From Myxococcales bacterium (GTDB taxonomy: Bacteria > Myxococcota > Bradymonadia > REDH01), in contig JAGWVZ010000004.1 of the NCBI GenBank assembly GCA_018970625.1, positions 1 to 24,070 of the forward strand: DNA of 24,070 nt. The letters are read 5' to 3'. A program made the position numbers and the translations under genes. The notes beneath the pieces were generated by a model that was not told the origin of the DNA, made no database searches, and saw only the letters and a program-made list of their open reading frames with translations. Shown piece after piece: positions 15,835-23,105 of the stretch. How positions within the stretch are numbered: the stretch's first letter is position 1; the number at the start of each line of letters is the position of its first letter.

Positions 15835-16908
15835 ATGAATGCTGAACTAACGGGCCCCCAGTGGGGTTTACTGCTGGTCAATCTCGGAACGCCTGACTCG
15901 CCCGGTACGTCGGATGTGCGGCGGTACCTGCGCGAGTTTCTGTCCGATCCGCGTGTGCTCGATATCAACCCTGCGTTGCGCTCGTTTCTGCTGAACGTGG
16001 TGATTCTGCCGACGCGACCGGCCCGCTCGGGTGCGGCTTATCGCCGTGTCTGGACCGATCGTGGTTCGCCGCTGCTGTTTCACACGCTGGATCTGGCGCA
16101 GAAGGTCAGAAAGCGGTTGAGGGGCGTTCAGGTTGAGGTGGCGATGCGTTATCAGTCGCCGTCGATTGGCGCAGCCCTCGAGAAGTTTCGTAGCGCGGGC
16201 ATCGACCGCATTGTCGTATTGCCCCTGTTCCCGCAGTACTCGTCGGCGGCGTTTGGTTCGGCGGTCGAGAAGGTCTGGGTAGAAGCTGCAAAGCGGTGGA
16301 ACACGCCTTCCTTGCATATCGTCGAGGCTTTTTATGAGCATCCGGCGTTTATTGAGTCCTTTCGGCAGGTTTCGAAGCCGATTCTGGATGATCTGAAGCC
16401 CGATCGCGTGCTGTTCAGCTATCACGGGGTGCCCGAGCGGCATGTGCGAAAGAGTGACGAGACGCCACGTCAGACGCATTGTCTGGCGAGCGGTTCCTGC
16501 TGCGACGCCATTACGCTGGCCAACCGCAACTGCTATCGGGCTCAGTGCTTTGCGACTACGCGCGCGCTGGCGGCCGCGCTGGGTCTGACACCCGACCAGT
16601 ACGAGGTGACGTTTCAGAGCCGACTGGGCCGGGATCCGTGGATCAAACCCTACACCGACGTCCGCATTGAACAGATGGCGAAGGAAGGGGTGCGACGGCT
16701 GGCAGTGTTTAGCCCGGCCTTTGTGGCGGATTGCCTGGAGACCATCGAAGAGATCGGCATGGAGGGAGCGCACGAGTTCAAGGAGGCCGGCGGCGAGGAG
16801 CTTCGCCTGATTCCGTCGCTGAACAGCGAGGATGTGTGGGCCGATGCGGTGACGACGATCGCGCTCGAGAATGCGCCCACAGCGTGGACGGGAGCGGTTG
16901 CGCGCTGA
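15835..16908 (+). CDS. hemH: Ferrochelatase with internal cysteine cluster
   Basis: A 357-residue enzyme that inserts ferrous iron into a porphyrin in the last steps of haem synthesis. The active-site His197 lies in SYHGVPERH and the conserved acidic Glu302 in DCLETIEE. VNLGTPDSP opens the fold. Cys216, Cys222, Cys223, Cys233 and Cys238 form an internal cluster (CLASGSCC and CYRAQC). This corresponds to the [2Fe-2S]-binding segment known in Myxococcus- and Bdellovibrio-type ferrochelatases and absent from E. coli HemH. I chose the ATG at 15835; an in-frame GTG at 15787 gives an unlikely Cys/Arg-rich extension. The stop lies only 4 bases from the stop of the convergent YkgJ-type gene. Confidence 0.95.
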   Translation: MNAELTGPQWGLLLVNLGTPDSPGTSDVRRYLREFLSDPRVLDINPALRSFLLNVVILPTRPARSGAAYRRVWTDRGSPLLFHTLDLAQKVRKRLRGVQVEVAMRYQSPSIGAALEKFRSAGIDRIVVLPLFPQYSSAAFGSAVEKVWVEAAKRWNTPSLHIVEAFYEHPAFIESFRQVSKPILDDLKPDRVLFSYHGVPERHVRKSDETPRQTHCLASGSCCDAITLANRNCYRAQCFATTRALAAALGLTPDQYEVTFQSRLGRDPWIKPYTDVRIEQMAKEGVRRLAVFSPAFVADCLETIEEIGMEGAHEFKEAGGEELRLIPSLNSEDVWADAVTTIALENAPTAWTGAVAR

Positions 16909-16912
16909 GCGG

Positions 16913-17281
16913 TCAGGGCGGATCGATGCCCTGCTCGCGCCGGGCCCGCAGGCAATACGGATCGCCAGGTTGAACATTGCGACAGGCACGCGGTCGCAGG
17001 TCGTAAATGCTGCACCCTACCTGTCGGCCCAGCTCGCCCTGCAATGCGCCGCAACGCTGCTCGTCGCCGTCGAGTCGCAGGTGCCATTCCCCATGTTCGT
17101 TGCGCACCGCCCAGGTTCGGAGAGCGTCGATGTTGCGACGAAGGGCGATGTCCCGATCGGTGACCTGCACGTAATCCCGGTAGTTTGACTTACGATTTTC
17201 GGAGGGATTACAGCAACATGCCCCACAGCTTACGCAGTCATCCTGCACGAGTCGGCGCGGCCTGACGGGCGTTTCGCTCAT
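16913..17281 (-). CDS. YkgJ-family cysteine-cluster protein
   Basis: A 122-residue soluble protein of the YkgJ/CxxCxxCC (UPF0153) family, thought to bind zinc or iron through clustered cysteines. The N-terminal cluster is Cys16, Cys19, Cys22, Cys23 and Cys24. The second half has Cys77, Cys90, Cys100 and Cys110, with the characteristic YDLRPRACR. No enzymatic function is established. Its ATG follows the permease stop by three bases, so it is the last gene of the dusB-permease transcript. It converges with hemH. Confidence 0.9.
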   Translation of the reverse strand: MSETPVRPRRLVQDDCVSCGACCCNPSENRKSNYRDYVQVTDRDIALRRNIDALRTWAVRNEHGEWHLRLDGDEQRCGALQGELGRQVGCSIYDLRPRACRNVQPGDPYCLRARREQGIDPP

Positions 17282-17284
17282 GGC

Positions 17285-18721
17285 CTACGCGGGGGAAATC
17301 GTCTGACGGTTGGCGATCAGCAGTCGGTGCCCCAGCCATGCCGCTGCGAATATGCCGAGCCCGAGCAGCGGCAGCAGATCGCTCAGGGCAAGGCGCGTTC
17401 CTTCCTCGGGGGTGAGCACGCCAACGACCTTGATACCGATTACGCTGACGCAAGTGGCGACATAGAAACCGGGCAGCCAGGGGTACAGCATGGCACGATA
17501 GGGGCGCTCGGCATCGGGACGTCGGGCGCGCAACAGAAACAGCGAGACGACGGTAAGCCCGCCAATCAGGAGCATGGCGATGCTGGTGAGCGCGTACAGC
17601 TGATCGAAGGTGCCGCTGACAATCAGGATACCGGCGAGCAGGGTCTGCATGACGAGTGCTCGGGCCGGAGTGCCGGTTCGTCGGGACACCGAGCCCAGAT
17701 TGCGAGCGATGGCGCCGTCGTGCGCCATCGCCATGGCGATGCGTGCACCGCCGAGGATGGTGCCATTCAGCGACCCGACGAGGGCCATGGCGATAAGGCC
17801 CGTCACGACGAGCGTGGCGGCCGTTCCACCATAGGCGTTGGCGATCGCGGTGCCGACCTCGAAGCTCTGCTCAATGCCTCCCATGCCCAGGGCGGCCACA
17901 AATCCGGCGCACATGACGACGTACAGCACGGTGACGAGGACGGTGCCACCGACGAGGGCGAGCGGGATATTGCGCGATGGGTTTGCGACTTCGCCGCCCA
18001 CGTATCCGATGGCGTTCCAGCCCGAATAGGCAAAGTAAATGGCGAGTGTGGCCTGGGTCATCGCGACATACCAGGGGCCGGTGGTGAGGTCGGCGGCGCG
18101 GGGCGAGGGGATGGCCTCGGGGTGTTGCCCCGAGACGAGAATGACGATGGATGCGAGCGCAAAGAGCGCCAGCGGGATGACCGTGACGAGCACCTGAACC
18201 AGCGCCGAGACACGAGCGCCCAGGACGTTGATGACGGTGAAAACCGTAACGAGGGCGATGGCGGCCAGCTGCGTGCCGGTGACGGGTAGAGTCAGCCCGC
18301 CGATGGTCAACTGCGGTGTGAGGTCGGGGGCGCCGACCGGCGCCAGCAGCGTGGGCAGCTGGTACTGGCAGACAGCGACGGCGAGGGTGGCGATAGAGCC
18401 GGTAAAGACGCCCGCGAAGAGCACCCAGCCACAGGCGAATGACACGGACTTACCGAATGACTCGCGCAGGAAAACGTAGTCGCCGCCTGCCCGGGGAAAC
18501 ATCGTTCCGAGCTCGGCATAGGCCACAGCGCCTGCGAGTGCGATCAGACCGCCCAGAAACCAGGCCAGCAGAAAGAGGCCCGGGGTATGGAGCATCTGCG
18601 CGACCTCATAGGGGGTCAGGAAGATGCCGATACCCAGCATGGAGCCGGTGACAATGGCAAAGGCGCCAAGCGTGCCGACAACCCTGTGCTCGGTGGGTGG
18701 TTGGAGAGGGAGGTTACTCAT
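17285..18721 (-). CDS. APC-superfamily amino-acid permease
   Basis: A 478-residue inner-membrane transporter with about twelve hydrophobic segments. The first helix carries GSMLGIGIF, the Gly-rich unwound substrate site of APC (LeuT-fold) transporters. PRAGGDYVFLRESFG after helix 2 and the YSGWNAIGYVGGEVANPSRNIP loop are typical of the LAT/basic amino-acid branch. Substrate and direction (uptake or exchange) cannot be told from sequence. The start is the ATG at 18721; the in-frame GTG at 18733 would add four residues. It lies 24 bases after the dusB stop and three bases before the YkgJ-type gene, so it is in the middle of an operon. Confidence 0.93.
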   Translation of the reverse strand: MSNLPLQPPTEHRVVGTLGAFAIVTGSMLGIGIFLTPYEVAQMLHTPGLFLLAWFLGGLIALAGAVAYAELGTMFPRAGGDYVFLRESFGKSVSFACGWVLFAGVFTGSIATLAVAVCQYQLPTLLAPVGAPDLTPQLTIGGLTLPVTGTQLAAIALVTVFTVINVLGARVSALVQVLVTVIPLALFALASIVILVSGQHPEAIPSPRAADLTTGPWYVAMTQATLAIYFAYSGWNAIGYVGGEVANPSRNIPLALVGGTVLVTVLYVVMCAGFVAALGMGGIEQSFEVGTAIANAYGGTAATLVVTGLIAMALVGSLNGTILGGARIAMAMAHDGAIARNLGSVSRRTGTPARALVMQTLLAGILIVSGTFDQLYALTSIAMLLIGGLTVVSLFLLRARRPDAERPYRAMLYPWLPGFYVATCVSVIGIKVVGVLTPEEGTRLALSDLLPLLGLGIFAAAWLGHRLLIANRQTISPA

Positions 18722-18745
18722 GCAATCATTCACATGCCTGAATGT

Positions 18746-19774
18746 TCATTCGGTAGAACAGGAGTTCCAGTCATCGTCGGACGTTTGTGCATGCGGCGAG
18801 CGCAGGGATGGCTGGTCAATGAGCGCGGCGGCATCGATGAGAACCTGGCGCATGGCGCTGGCGCTGCGCAGCGAAATCATGTGATCTCGCAGGTGGTCTT
18901 CGCCGGCTGAGTCCCGAAAATACCAGAGGGCGTGTTTGCGGAAGTCGAGGCAGGTTTTGACCTCGCCAAAGCACTCCAGATAGAGGTCAAAGTGCCGCAG
19001 AATCATGGCGGCGACAATTTCGGGCGTACGGTCAACCCGTCGGGTATTTCCGTCGAGCCAGGAGCGAATTTCGCGAAATACCCAGGGATTTCCCAGGCAG
19101 CCGCGCGCGACCATGACGGCGTCACAGCCTGTTTCGCGGAACATGCGCTCGGCTGACTGGTGGCATTTTACATCGCCATTTCCGATGACTGGAATCGACA
19201 GCGCTCGTTTTACATCGGCAATAATTCCGAGGTCGGCGTGCGTATTGTACATGTCAGAGCGGGTGCGGCCGTGAATGGTGATGGCGGCAGCCCCGGCGTC
19301 CTGCATGGTGAGGGCGAAATCGACGGCGCTTGTTTCTTCCCAGCCGGCTCGCATTTTCACGGTGACCGGAATGTCTACCGCCCTGCACATCTGGCGCACG
19401 ATATCGGCGGCCCGCTGGGGTTCACGCAATAGCGCGGCGCCTTTTCCGGTGCGGACGATTTTCTTCATGGGGCAGCCCATGTTGATATCGACAGCGTCTG
19501 CACCGGCGCGTTGCAGCAGGGCGGCTGCCTGTGCCATTTCGGTGGGCTCGGCGCCAAATAGTTGTACCGAGACAGGGTGTTCGTCGGGTTGCAGATCGAC
19601 AAACCGCCAGCTGCGGATGTCGTTGTCGATGATGCCCCGGGCGCTCACCATTTCGGTCATGACGAGGGCGGCGCCTTCCTCACGGCAGAGCTTGCGGAAC
19701 GGCGGATTGGTGACAGCTGCCATAGGCGCCAGAATGAGTGGCGCGGGCAGGGTCAGGTTGCCGATGGCGAGCAT
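18746..19774 (-). CDS. dusB: tRNA-dihydrouridine synthase, DusB-like
   Basis: A 342-residue FMN-dependent enzyme that reduces specific uridines of tRNA to dihydrouridine. It has the TIM-barrel pattern LAPMAAVTNPPFR, the catalytic Cys101 in NMGCPMKKI, KMRAGW, the FMN/phosphate-binding ITIHGRTR and IGNGDV, and ARGCLGNPWVF. NMGCPxKKI is typical of DusB rather than DusA or DusC. The C-terminal helical domain binds tRNA; the last 25 residues are not family-like. A 98-base gap separates it from the upstream lipoprotein gene, so it may have its own promoter. It heads a dusB, permease, ykgJ-type group. Confidence 0.94.
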   Translation of the reverse strand: MLAIGNLTLPAPLILAPMAAVTNPPFRKLCREEGAALVMTEMVSARGIIDNDIRSWRFVDLQPDEHPVSVQLFGAEPTEMAQAAALLQRAGADAVDINMGCPMKKIVRTGKGAALLREPQRAADIVRQMCRAVDIPVTVKMRAGWEETSAVDFALTMQDAGAAAITIHGRTRSDMYNTHADLGIIADVKRALSIPVIGNGDVKCHQSAERMFRETGCDAVMVARGCLGNPWVFREIRSWLDGNTRRVDRTPEIVAAMILRHFDLYLECFGEVKTCLDFRKHALWYFRDSAGEDHLRDHMISLRSASAMRQVLIDAAALIDQPSLRSPHAQTSDDDWNSCSTE

Positions 19775-19872
19775 GCGAGATTCGGGGCAAAGGCGGCGGC
19801 GTCAGACGTGAGAGGGACAAGGGCGAGCCGCTCCACGCGCGGGCGCGGCTTTGCCGTGATGCACCGTGGGCG

Positions 19873-20262
19873 TCAATCAATTTCCCGTCGTTCGGTGACC
19901 TGCCAGCGGCGCAGAATGGGCTCGTACTCCCAGCTCTCTTCCCAGGTGACCTCGTCGACGCGGGTGCTGGGTAACTGGTACGACTGAATCCAGACGGTGA
20001 CGCGGGCGTGGGTGCGGTCGTCCCAGATGACGTTCTGAATTTCGAACTCGGTGACCTGATAATCGTCTCCAAGCTCTTCATGCGCACCCAGAAAATCCTG
20101 ACGGTCTTCTTCCTGTATGAAGTTCGAGGCTTCGTTGAACCTTCCCCAGCGCATATGGCCGTGAAACTCGTCAAGCCTGGACTGAAAGGTGGCAGTAGGT
20201 GACTGCGGCGAGCCGCAGGCGACCAGCACCAGGGAAAACCCCAGAAGCACAGCAAGACGCAT
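19873..20262 (-). CDS. Small lipoprotein of unknown function downstream of mltG
   Basis: A 129-residue protein. I chose the ATG at 20262 because it gives a short signal ending in LVLVAC, a clean lipobox with Cys16. The frame is open to 20451, overlapping mltG, but that extension is unlike a signal. The mature part is about 110 residues, rich in Trp and acidic residues, with alternating helix and strand (RLDEFHGHMRWGRF, then VTEFEIQNVIW, RVTVWIQSYQL, RRWQVTERREI). This could be a small NTF2-like cone fold, which is a guess from the pattern. It starts 61 bases after the mltG stop on the same strand and may serve the same envelope process. Confidence 0.75.
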   Translation of the reverse strand: MRLAVLLGFSLVLVACGSPQSPTATFQSRLDEFHGHMRWGRFNEASNFIQEEDRQDFLGAHEELGDDYQVTEFEIQNVIWDDRTHARVTVWIQSYQLPSTRVDEVTWEESWEYEPILRRWQVTERREID

Positions 20263-20323
20263 GAGAGACCGTGGGCAGAATGTGACCAACGCACGGTGGA
20301 GTACCGCAAGCCACATCGGACGT

Positions 20324-21379
20324 CTAATTTTCGCGGGCCCGCACGGCTTCACGATAGGCGTCGACGTTGCGAGAGTGTTCGGCAAGCGAGCTGGCGAAGC
20401 GGTGACGTCGGGAGCCGTCCCCGACGGCGACGAAATAAAGCGCGCGCGCATCGTCCGCGTGGTTTAGCACCGCCTCGATAGACGCGCGGCCCGGCGAATT
20501 GACCGGTGTCGGCGGCAGGCCGTCGTGGGTGTAGGTGCTCCAGCGGTTGCTGGCGTCGCGGCAGGCGGTCGGGGTGGCCGGTTGCCCATACAGCTCGGGG
20601 GTGTACGTGCAGGTCGGGTCGGACTGCATGCGCATGTCGGCGCGGAGGCGATTCAGGAAGACGCGCGCGATCAGTGCGCGCTCGTCTGCGACAGCCGCTT
20701 CGGCCTCGACAAGGCTGGCGAGCGCCATGAGCTCATGGACGTCGACTCCCCAATCGTTTTGCAGGGCGGCAGCCTGTTCAGGGTATTGCTGCAATAACGC
20801 TGTCACGGTCTGTGTCGCTTCCGAAACCAGTCGTTCCACGACCTGCTCCGGCGGAGTGTCTGGAAAAAACTCGTAAGTGTCCGGGAAGAGCCAGCCCTCG
20901 GCATCGACCGAGGCTAGGTTCTGCACCATGACCGAGCGTGCCTCGACGGCCTGAAGAAAGGCATCGCGGTCGCAGACGCCAGCTTCGGCGAGCAGGTCGG
21001 CCACTTCCCATCGCGTGAGGCCTTCCCGCAGGGTCACCCGGAGCCCTTGTCGCTGCGGAGCGCGGCACAACTCACGCGCAAGGTCCGCAGCCGTCGCACC
21101 GGCCAGCAGTCGGTGCTCGCCAGCCTTCAGGCACGCCCCGGTCTGCTGTTGTCGCAGCCACGCACTCAGGCGTGTTGTTTCGGTGATGATTTGCTGATCG
21201 CGTAGCGATTGCAGCAGGCCTGGCAGGGTGCTGCCCGGCTCGACGGTGAAGGTGGTATCGGCTGCGACGACAACTGCATCCCCGTAGTTTTGTACCCAGG
21301 AGCGCAGCTGCCATAAACCTGCGACGATGGCAGCCACCAGCAGGGCGACCGAGAGTGCCACAATCCACAGCCGACTCAT
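20324..21379 (-). CDS. mltG: Endolytic murein transglycosylase MltG
   Basis: A 351-residue YceG-like enzyme that cleaves nascent glycan strands at the inner membrane and sets their length. One transmembrane helix occupies residues 4-24. Family marks are the VEPGSTL LysM-like segment, EGWLFPDTYEF at 161-171, the catalytic Glu225 in ASLVEAE, FLNRLRADMRMQSDPT, and the GLPPTPVNSPG motif near 287-297. The catalytic neighbourhood has Ala where E. coli has Lys (VEKE). Five cysteines (83, 105, 136, 257, 273) are unusual for the family; 257 and 273 bracket a loop and may form a disulfide. The ATG overlaps the ruvX stop by ATGA, so the two are translationally coupled. Confidence 0.94.
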   Translation of the reverse strand: MSRLWIVALSVALLVAAIVAGLWQLRSWVQNYGDAVVVAADTTFTVEPGSTLPGLLQSLRDQQIITETTRLSAWLRQQQTGACLKAGEHRLLAGATAADLARELCRAPQRQGLRVTLREGLTRWEVADLLAEAGVCDRDAFLQAVEARSVMVQNLASVDAEGWLFPDTYEFFPDTPPEQVVERLVSEATQTVTALLQQYPEQAAALQNDWGVDVHELMALASLVEAEAAVADERALIARVFLNRLRADMRMQSDPTCTYTPELYGQPATPTACRDASNRWSTYTHDGLPPTPVNSPGRASIEAVLNHADDARALYFVAVGDGSRRHRFASSLAEHSRNVDAYREAVRAREN

Positions 21380-21837
21380 GAACGCTCGTCGGTGATGGGT
21401 TTTTGCAGGCGAGACTCAAATGCCCGACGGGCTGGTGAGTCCAGCCAGGCCTGTAGAATCAGCACGGCTGCGGCCTGGTCGAGTACCTCTTTTCTACGGT
21501 CGCGTCGCAGGTCATTGGCCAGCAGGCTGCGCTCGGCCTGAGCCGAGGACAGGCGTTCGTCCCACTCGAGCACGGGCACCTGGGTCGCTTGTGTGAGCAC
21601 CCGGGTAAAATTACGGGTGCGGCGCACCGCGGGACCTTCTTTGCCTGTCATATCGACGGGAAGCCCAACCACAATCGCTACCGCAGCGTTCTGTACCACC
21701 AGCTGGGCGATGCGCTCGCAAGCGGCCTGAACGTCGGCGCCCGCGACGGTCTCCACGGGTGATGCGAGACGTCCGGTCGCGTCGCTGAGCGCGACTCCGA
21801 TGCGGCGAGTGCCTGTGTCTAGCCCAAGGACTCTCAT
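21376..21837 (-). CDS. ruvX: RuvX/YqgF Holliday-junction resolvase-like nuclease
   Basis: A 153-residue RNase H-fold protein. YqgF is implicated in pre-16S rRNA 5' maturation and described as a putative Holliday-junction resolvase. Conserved motifs are GLDTGTRRIGVALSD, VVGLPVDMTGKEGP, EWDERLSSAQAE and the late DQAAAVLILQAWLD. I placed the start at the ATG at 21837 because GTGAG lies at a proper distance upstream. A GTG at 21849 would add four residues and has no such site. It is the first gene of the ruvX-mltG-lipoprotein transcript and is divergent from the methylase gene. Confidence 0.94.
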   Translation of the reverse strand: MRVLGLDTGTRRIGVALSDATGRLASPVETVAGADVQAACERIAQLVVQNAAVAIVVGLPVDMTGKEGPAVRRTRNFTRVLTQATQVPVLEWDERLSSAQAERSLLANDLRRDRRKEVLDQAAAVLILQAWLDSPARRAFESRLQKPITDERS

Positions 21838-21904
21838 GGGCGTGCTCACTAGCTGGGAATTGTGTGATGTCGCAAGCGGGTGTTGCCAAAAATTTGCGTC
21901 GAGA

Positions 21905-22019
21905 GATCGGGCATGATCTTATGCACCGTTGACTGAGGGATCGATATTTAAGTGCCTGAAATTACAGGCTTTGAAATTTTGACGGCTCGTGTCTGCAGCC
22001 TATGTTCGGGGCGGTGATC
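21905..22019. promoter_or_regulatory. Cluster of four GATC sites between ruvX and the Dam-type methylase
   Basis: GATC occurs at 21905-21908, 21915-21918, 21939-21942 and 22016-22019, four times in 115 bases, where chance gives about one per 256. The stretch is also relatively AT-rich. The last site falls about ten bases downstream of the candidate -10 of the methylase promoter. GATC is the target of known Dam enzymes, so methylation could feed back on either gene. The regulatory role is inference. Confidence 0.4.
21979..22006 (+). promoter_or_regulatory. Candidate promoter of the Dam-type methylase
   Basis: TTGACG at 21979-21984 and TATGTT at 22001-22006 are separated by 16 bases. This is the best sigma-70-like match I see in the window. 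Transcription would start near 22013, giving a 35-base leader if translation starts at 22048 but only about 11 bases for the GTG at 22024. Confidence 0.5.
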
Positions 22020-22038
22020 CACGGTGTTCCGCTGCTCC

Positions 22039-22042
22039 GAGG
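22039..22042 (+). promoter_or_regulatory. Shine-Dalgarno GAGG for the methylase
   Basis: GAGG lies five bases before the GTG at 22048 and supports that codon over the earlier in-frame GTG at 22024, which has no such site. Confidence 0.5.
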
Positions 22043-22047
22043 TGTTT

Positions 22048-22935
22048 GTGGCTGTTCTGAATTCCCGTCCCTCTTCATCGCGTTCTGCCGGTGTTGTGCG
22101 TGCGCCTTTGCCCGTTAGTGAGCAGGCGCCGTCGCCGTTCCTGAAGTGGGCTGGCGGCAAGACGCGACTGATTTCGCAGTTCGCGCCCCATTTTCCCGAA
22201 TCCTTCAACCGTTACCATGAGCCATTTCTGGGCGGTGGTGCGGTGTTTTTTCATTTGCAGCCTGCGCAGGCGTCGCTCAGCGACCTGAATGGTCGTCTGG
22301 TGGAGTGTTATCGGGTGATTCGCGATACACCAGCGGCGCTGATGGAGAAGCTGGACGAGCATCGTCGTCGGCACAACCATCAGTATTTTTACGAGGCGCG
22401 CACGCGCTTTAATCAGGCCCGGGGCATGACCCCCGTGGACCGTGCGGCGCTGTTCATTTATCTGAACAAGACGTGTTTCAACGGGCTGTATCGCGAGAAC
22501 TCCCGTGGTGAGTTCAATGTTCCCGTCGGGAGTTATACCGACCCCGCCGTGTATGATGAGAGCCTTCTATTGTCGGTCTCTCGCGCGCTTGCGGGGGTGG
22601 ACATTCATAACGAAGGGTTTGAAGGCGTGCTTTCGCGCGCCGAGCGCGGCGACCTTGTGTATTTTGACCCGCCCTATGTTCCCGTGTCGGCGACCAGCTC
22701 GTTTACGTCATACACCGGGGCCGGGTTTGATGCGTCGTTGCAGGAGCGTCTGGCGAAGGTGTTTGACGAGCTCAGCCGCCGCGGCGCGTACGTGATGCTG
22801 AGCAACAGCGACGCTCCGCTGGTTCGGGACTTGTATGCCGGCTGGCGCGTGGTGGATATTCGTGCGCCCCGGTCGATTAACTCCCGGGGTACGGGTCGCG
22901 GCGATGTGGGCGAGGTGCTGGTGTGCAGCTGGTGA
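22048..22935 (+). CDS. dam: Dam-family DNA adenine-N6 methyltransferase
   Basis: A 295-residue class D12 (alpha-type) methyltransferase that transfers a methyl group from SAM to adenine N6, expected in GATC. Motif X is FLKWAGGKTRL, motif I PFLGGGAVFF (59-68), and motif IV DPPY (207-210), followed by the Dam-like PVSATSSFTSY. FIYLNKTCFNGLYRENSRGEFNVP resembles the DpnM/Dam DNA-recognition region. The N-terminal 25 residues are Ser/Pro-rich and not family-like. The start is discussed with its GAGG site; GTG at 22024 is the alternative. No restriction endonuclease is adjacent, so it looks like an orphan regulatory or repair methylase. It is divergent from ruvX. Confidence 0.92.
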   Translation: MAVLNSRPSSSRSAGVVRAPLPVSEQAPSPFLKWAGGKTRLISQFAPHFPESFNRYHEPFLGGGAVFFHLQPAQASLSDLNGRLVECYRVIRDTPAALMEKLDEHRRRHNHQYFYEARTRFNQARGMTPVDRAALFIYLNKTCFNGLYRENSRGEFNVPVGSYTDPAVYDESLLLSVSRALAGVDIHNEGFEGVLSRAERGDLVYFDPPYVPVSATSSFTSYTGAGFDASLQERLAKVFDELSRRGAYVMLSNSDAPLVRDLYAGWRVVDIRAPRSINSRGTGRGDVGEVLVCSW

Positions 22936-23025
22936 ACGCGCAGGGACGAGCATAACGGTCGGCGCAGCCATCAGCGTACTACCGCCCTGCAGAACGTTCG
23001 TGCGACACAGAGGCCCAGGTGGTGG

Positions 23026-23060
23026 GACAAAAACGAAACAACCCGGCCGTGGCCGGGTTG
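23026..23060 (-). terminator. Intrinsic terminator of the fasciclin gene
   Basis: CAACCCGGCC at 23039-23048 and GGCCGGGTTG at 23051-23060 are perfect inverted repeats, giving a stable GC-rich hairpin (about eight pairs with a realistic loop). Read on the minus strand it is followed at once by TTTCGTTTTTG. This is a classical Rho-independent terminator about 45 bases after the stop of the FAS1 gene. It also separates that gene from the convergent methylase. Confidence 0.8.
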
Positions 23061-23105
23061 CCTATCAGGTTAGCGCTTCAGCACAGCGGCTGAGCGCCGC
23101 ACTTA

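Noticed and set aside
15868..16989. 373-residue minus-strand frame opposite hemH
   Set aside because: Shadow of a clearly conserved ferrochelatase; it also overlaps the start of the YkgJ-type frame.
17327..18289. 320-residue plus-strand frame opposite the permease
   Set aside because: Asp/Gly/Glu-rich soluble composition mirrors codons of membrane helices on the other strand.
22048..22935. Restriction-modification or phage-defence system around the methylase
   Set aside because: No endonuclease, ATPase, integrase or defence-like gene flanks it; neighbours are ruvX-mltG and a fasciclin gene.
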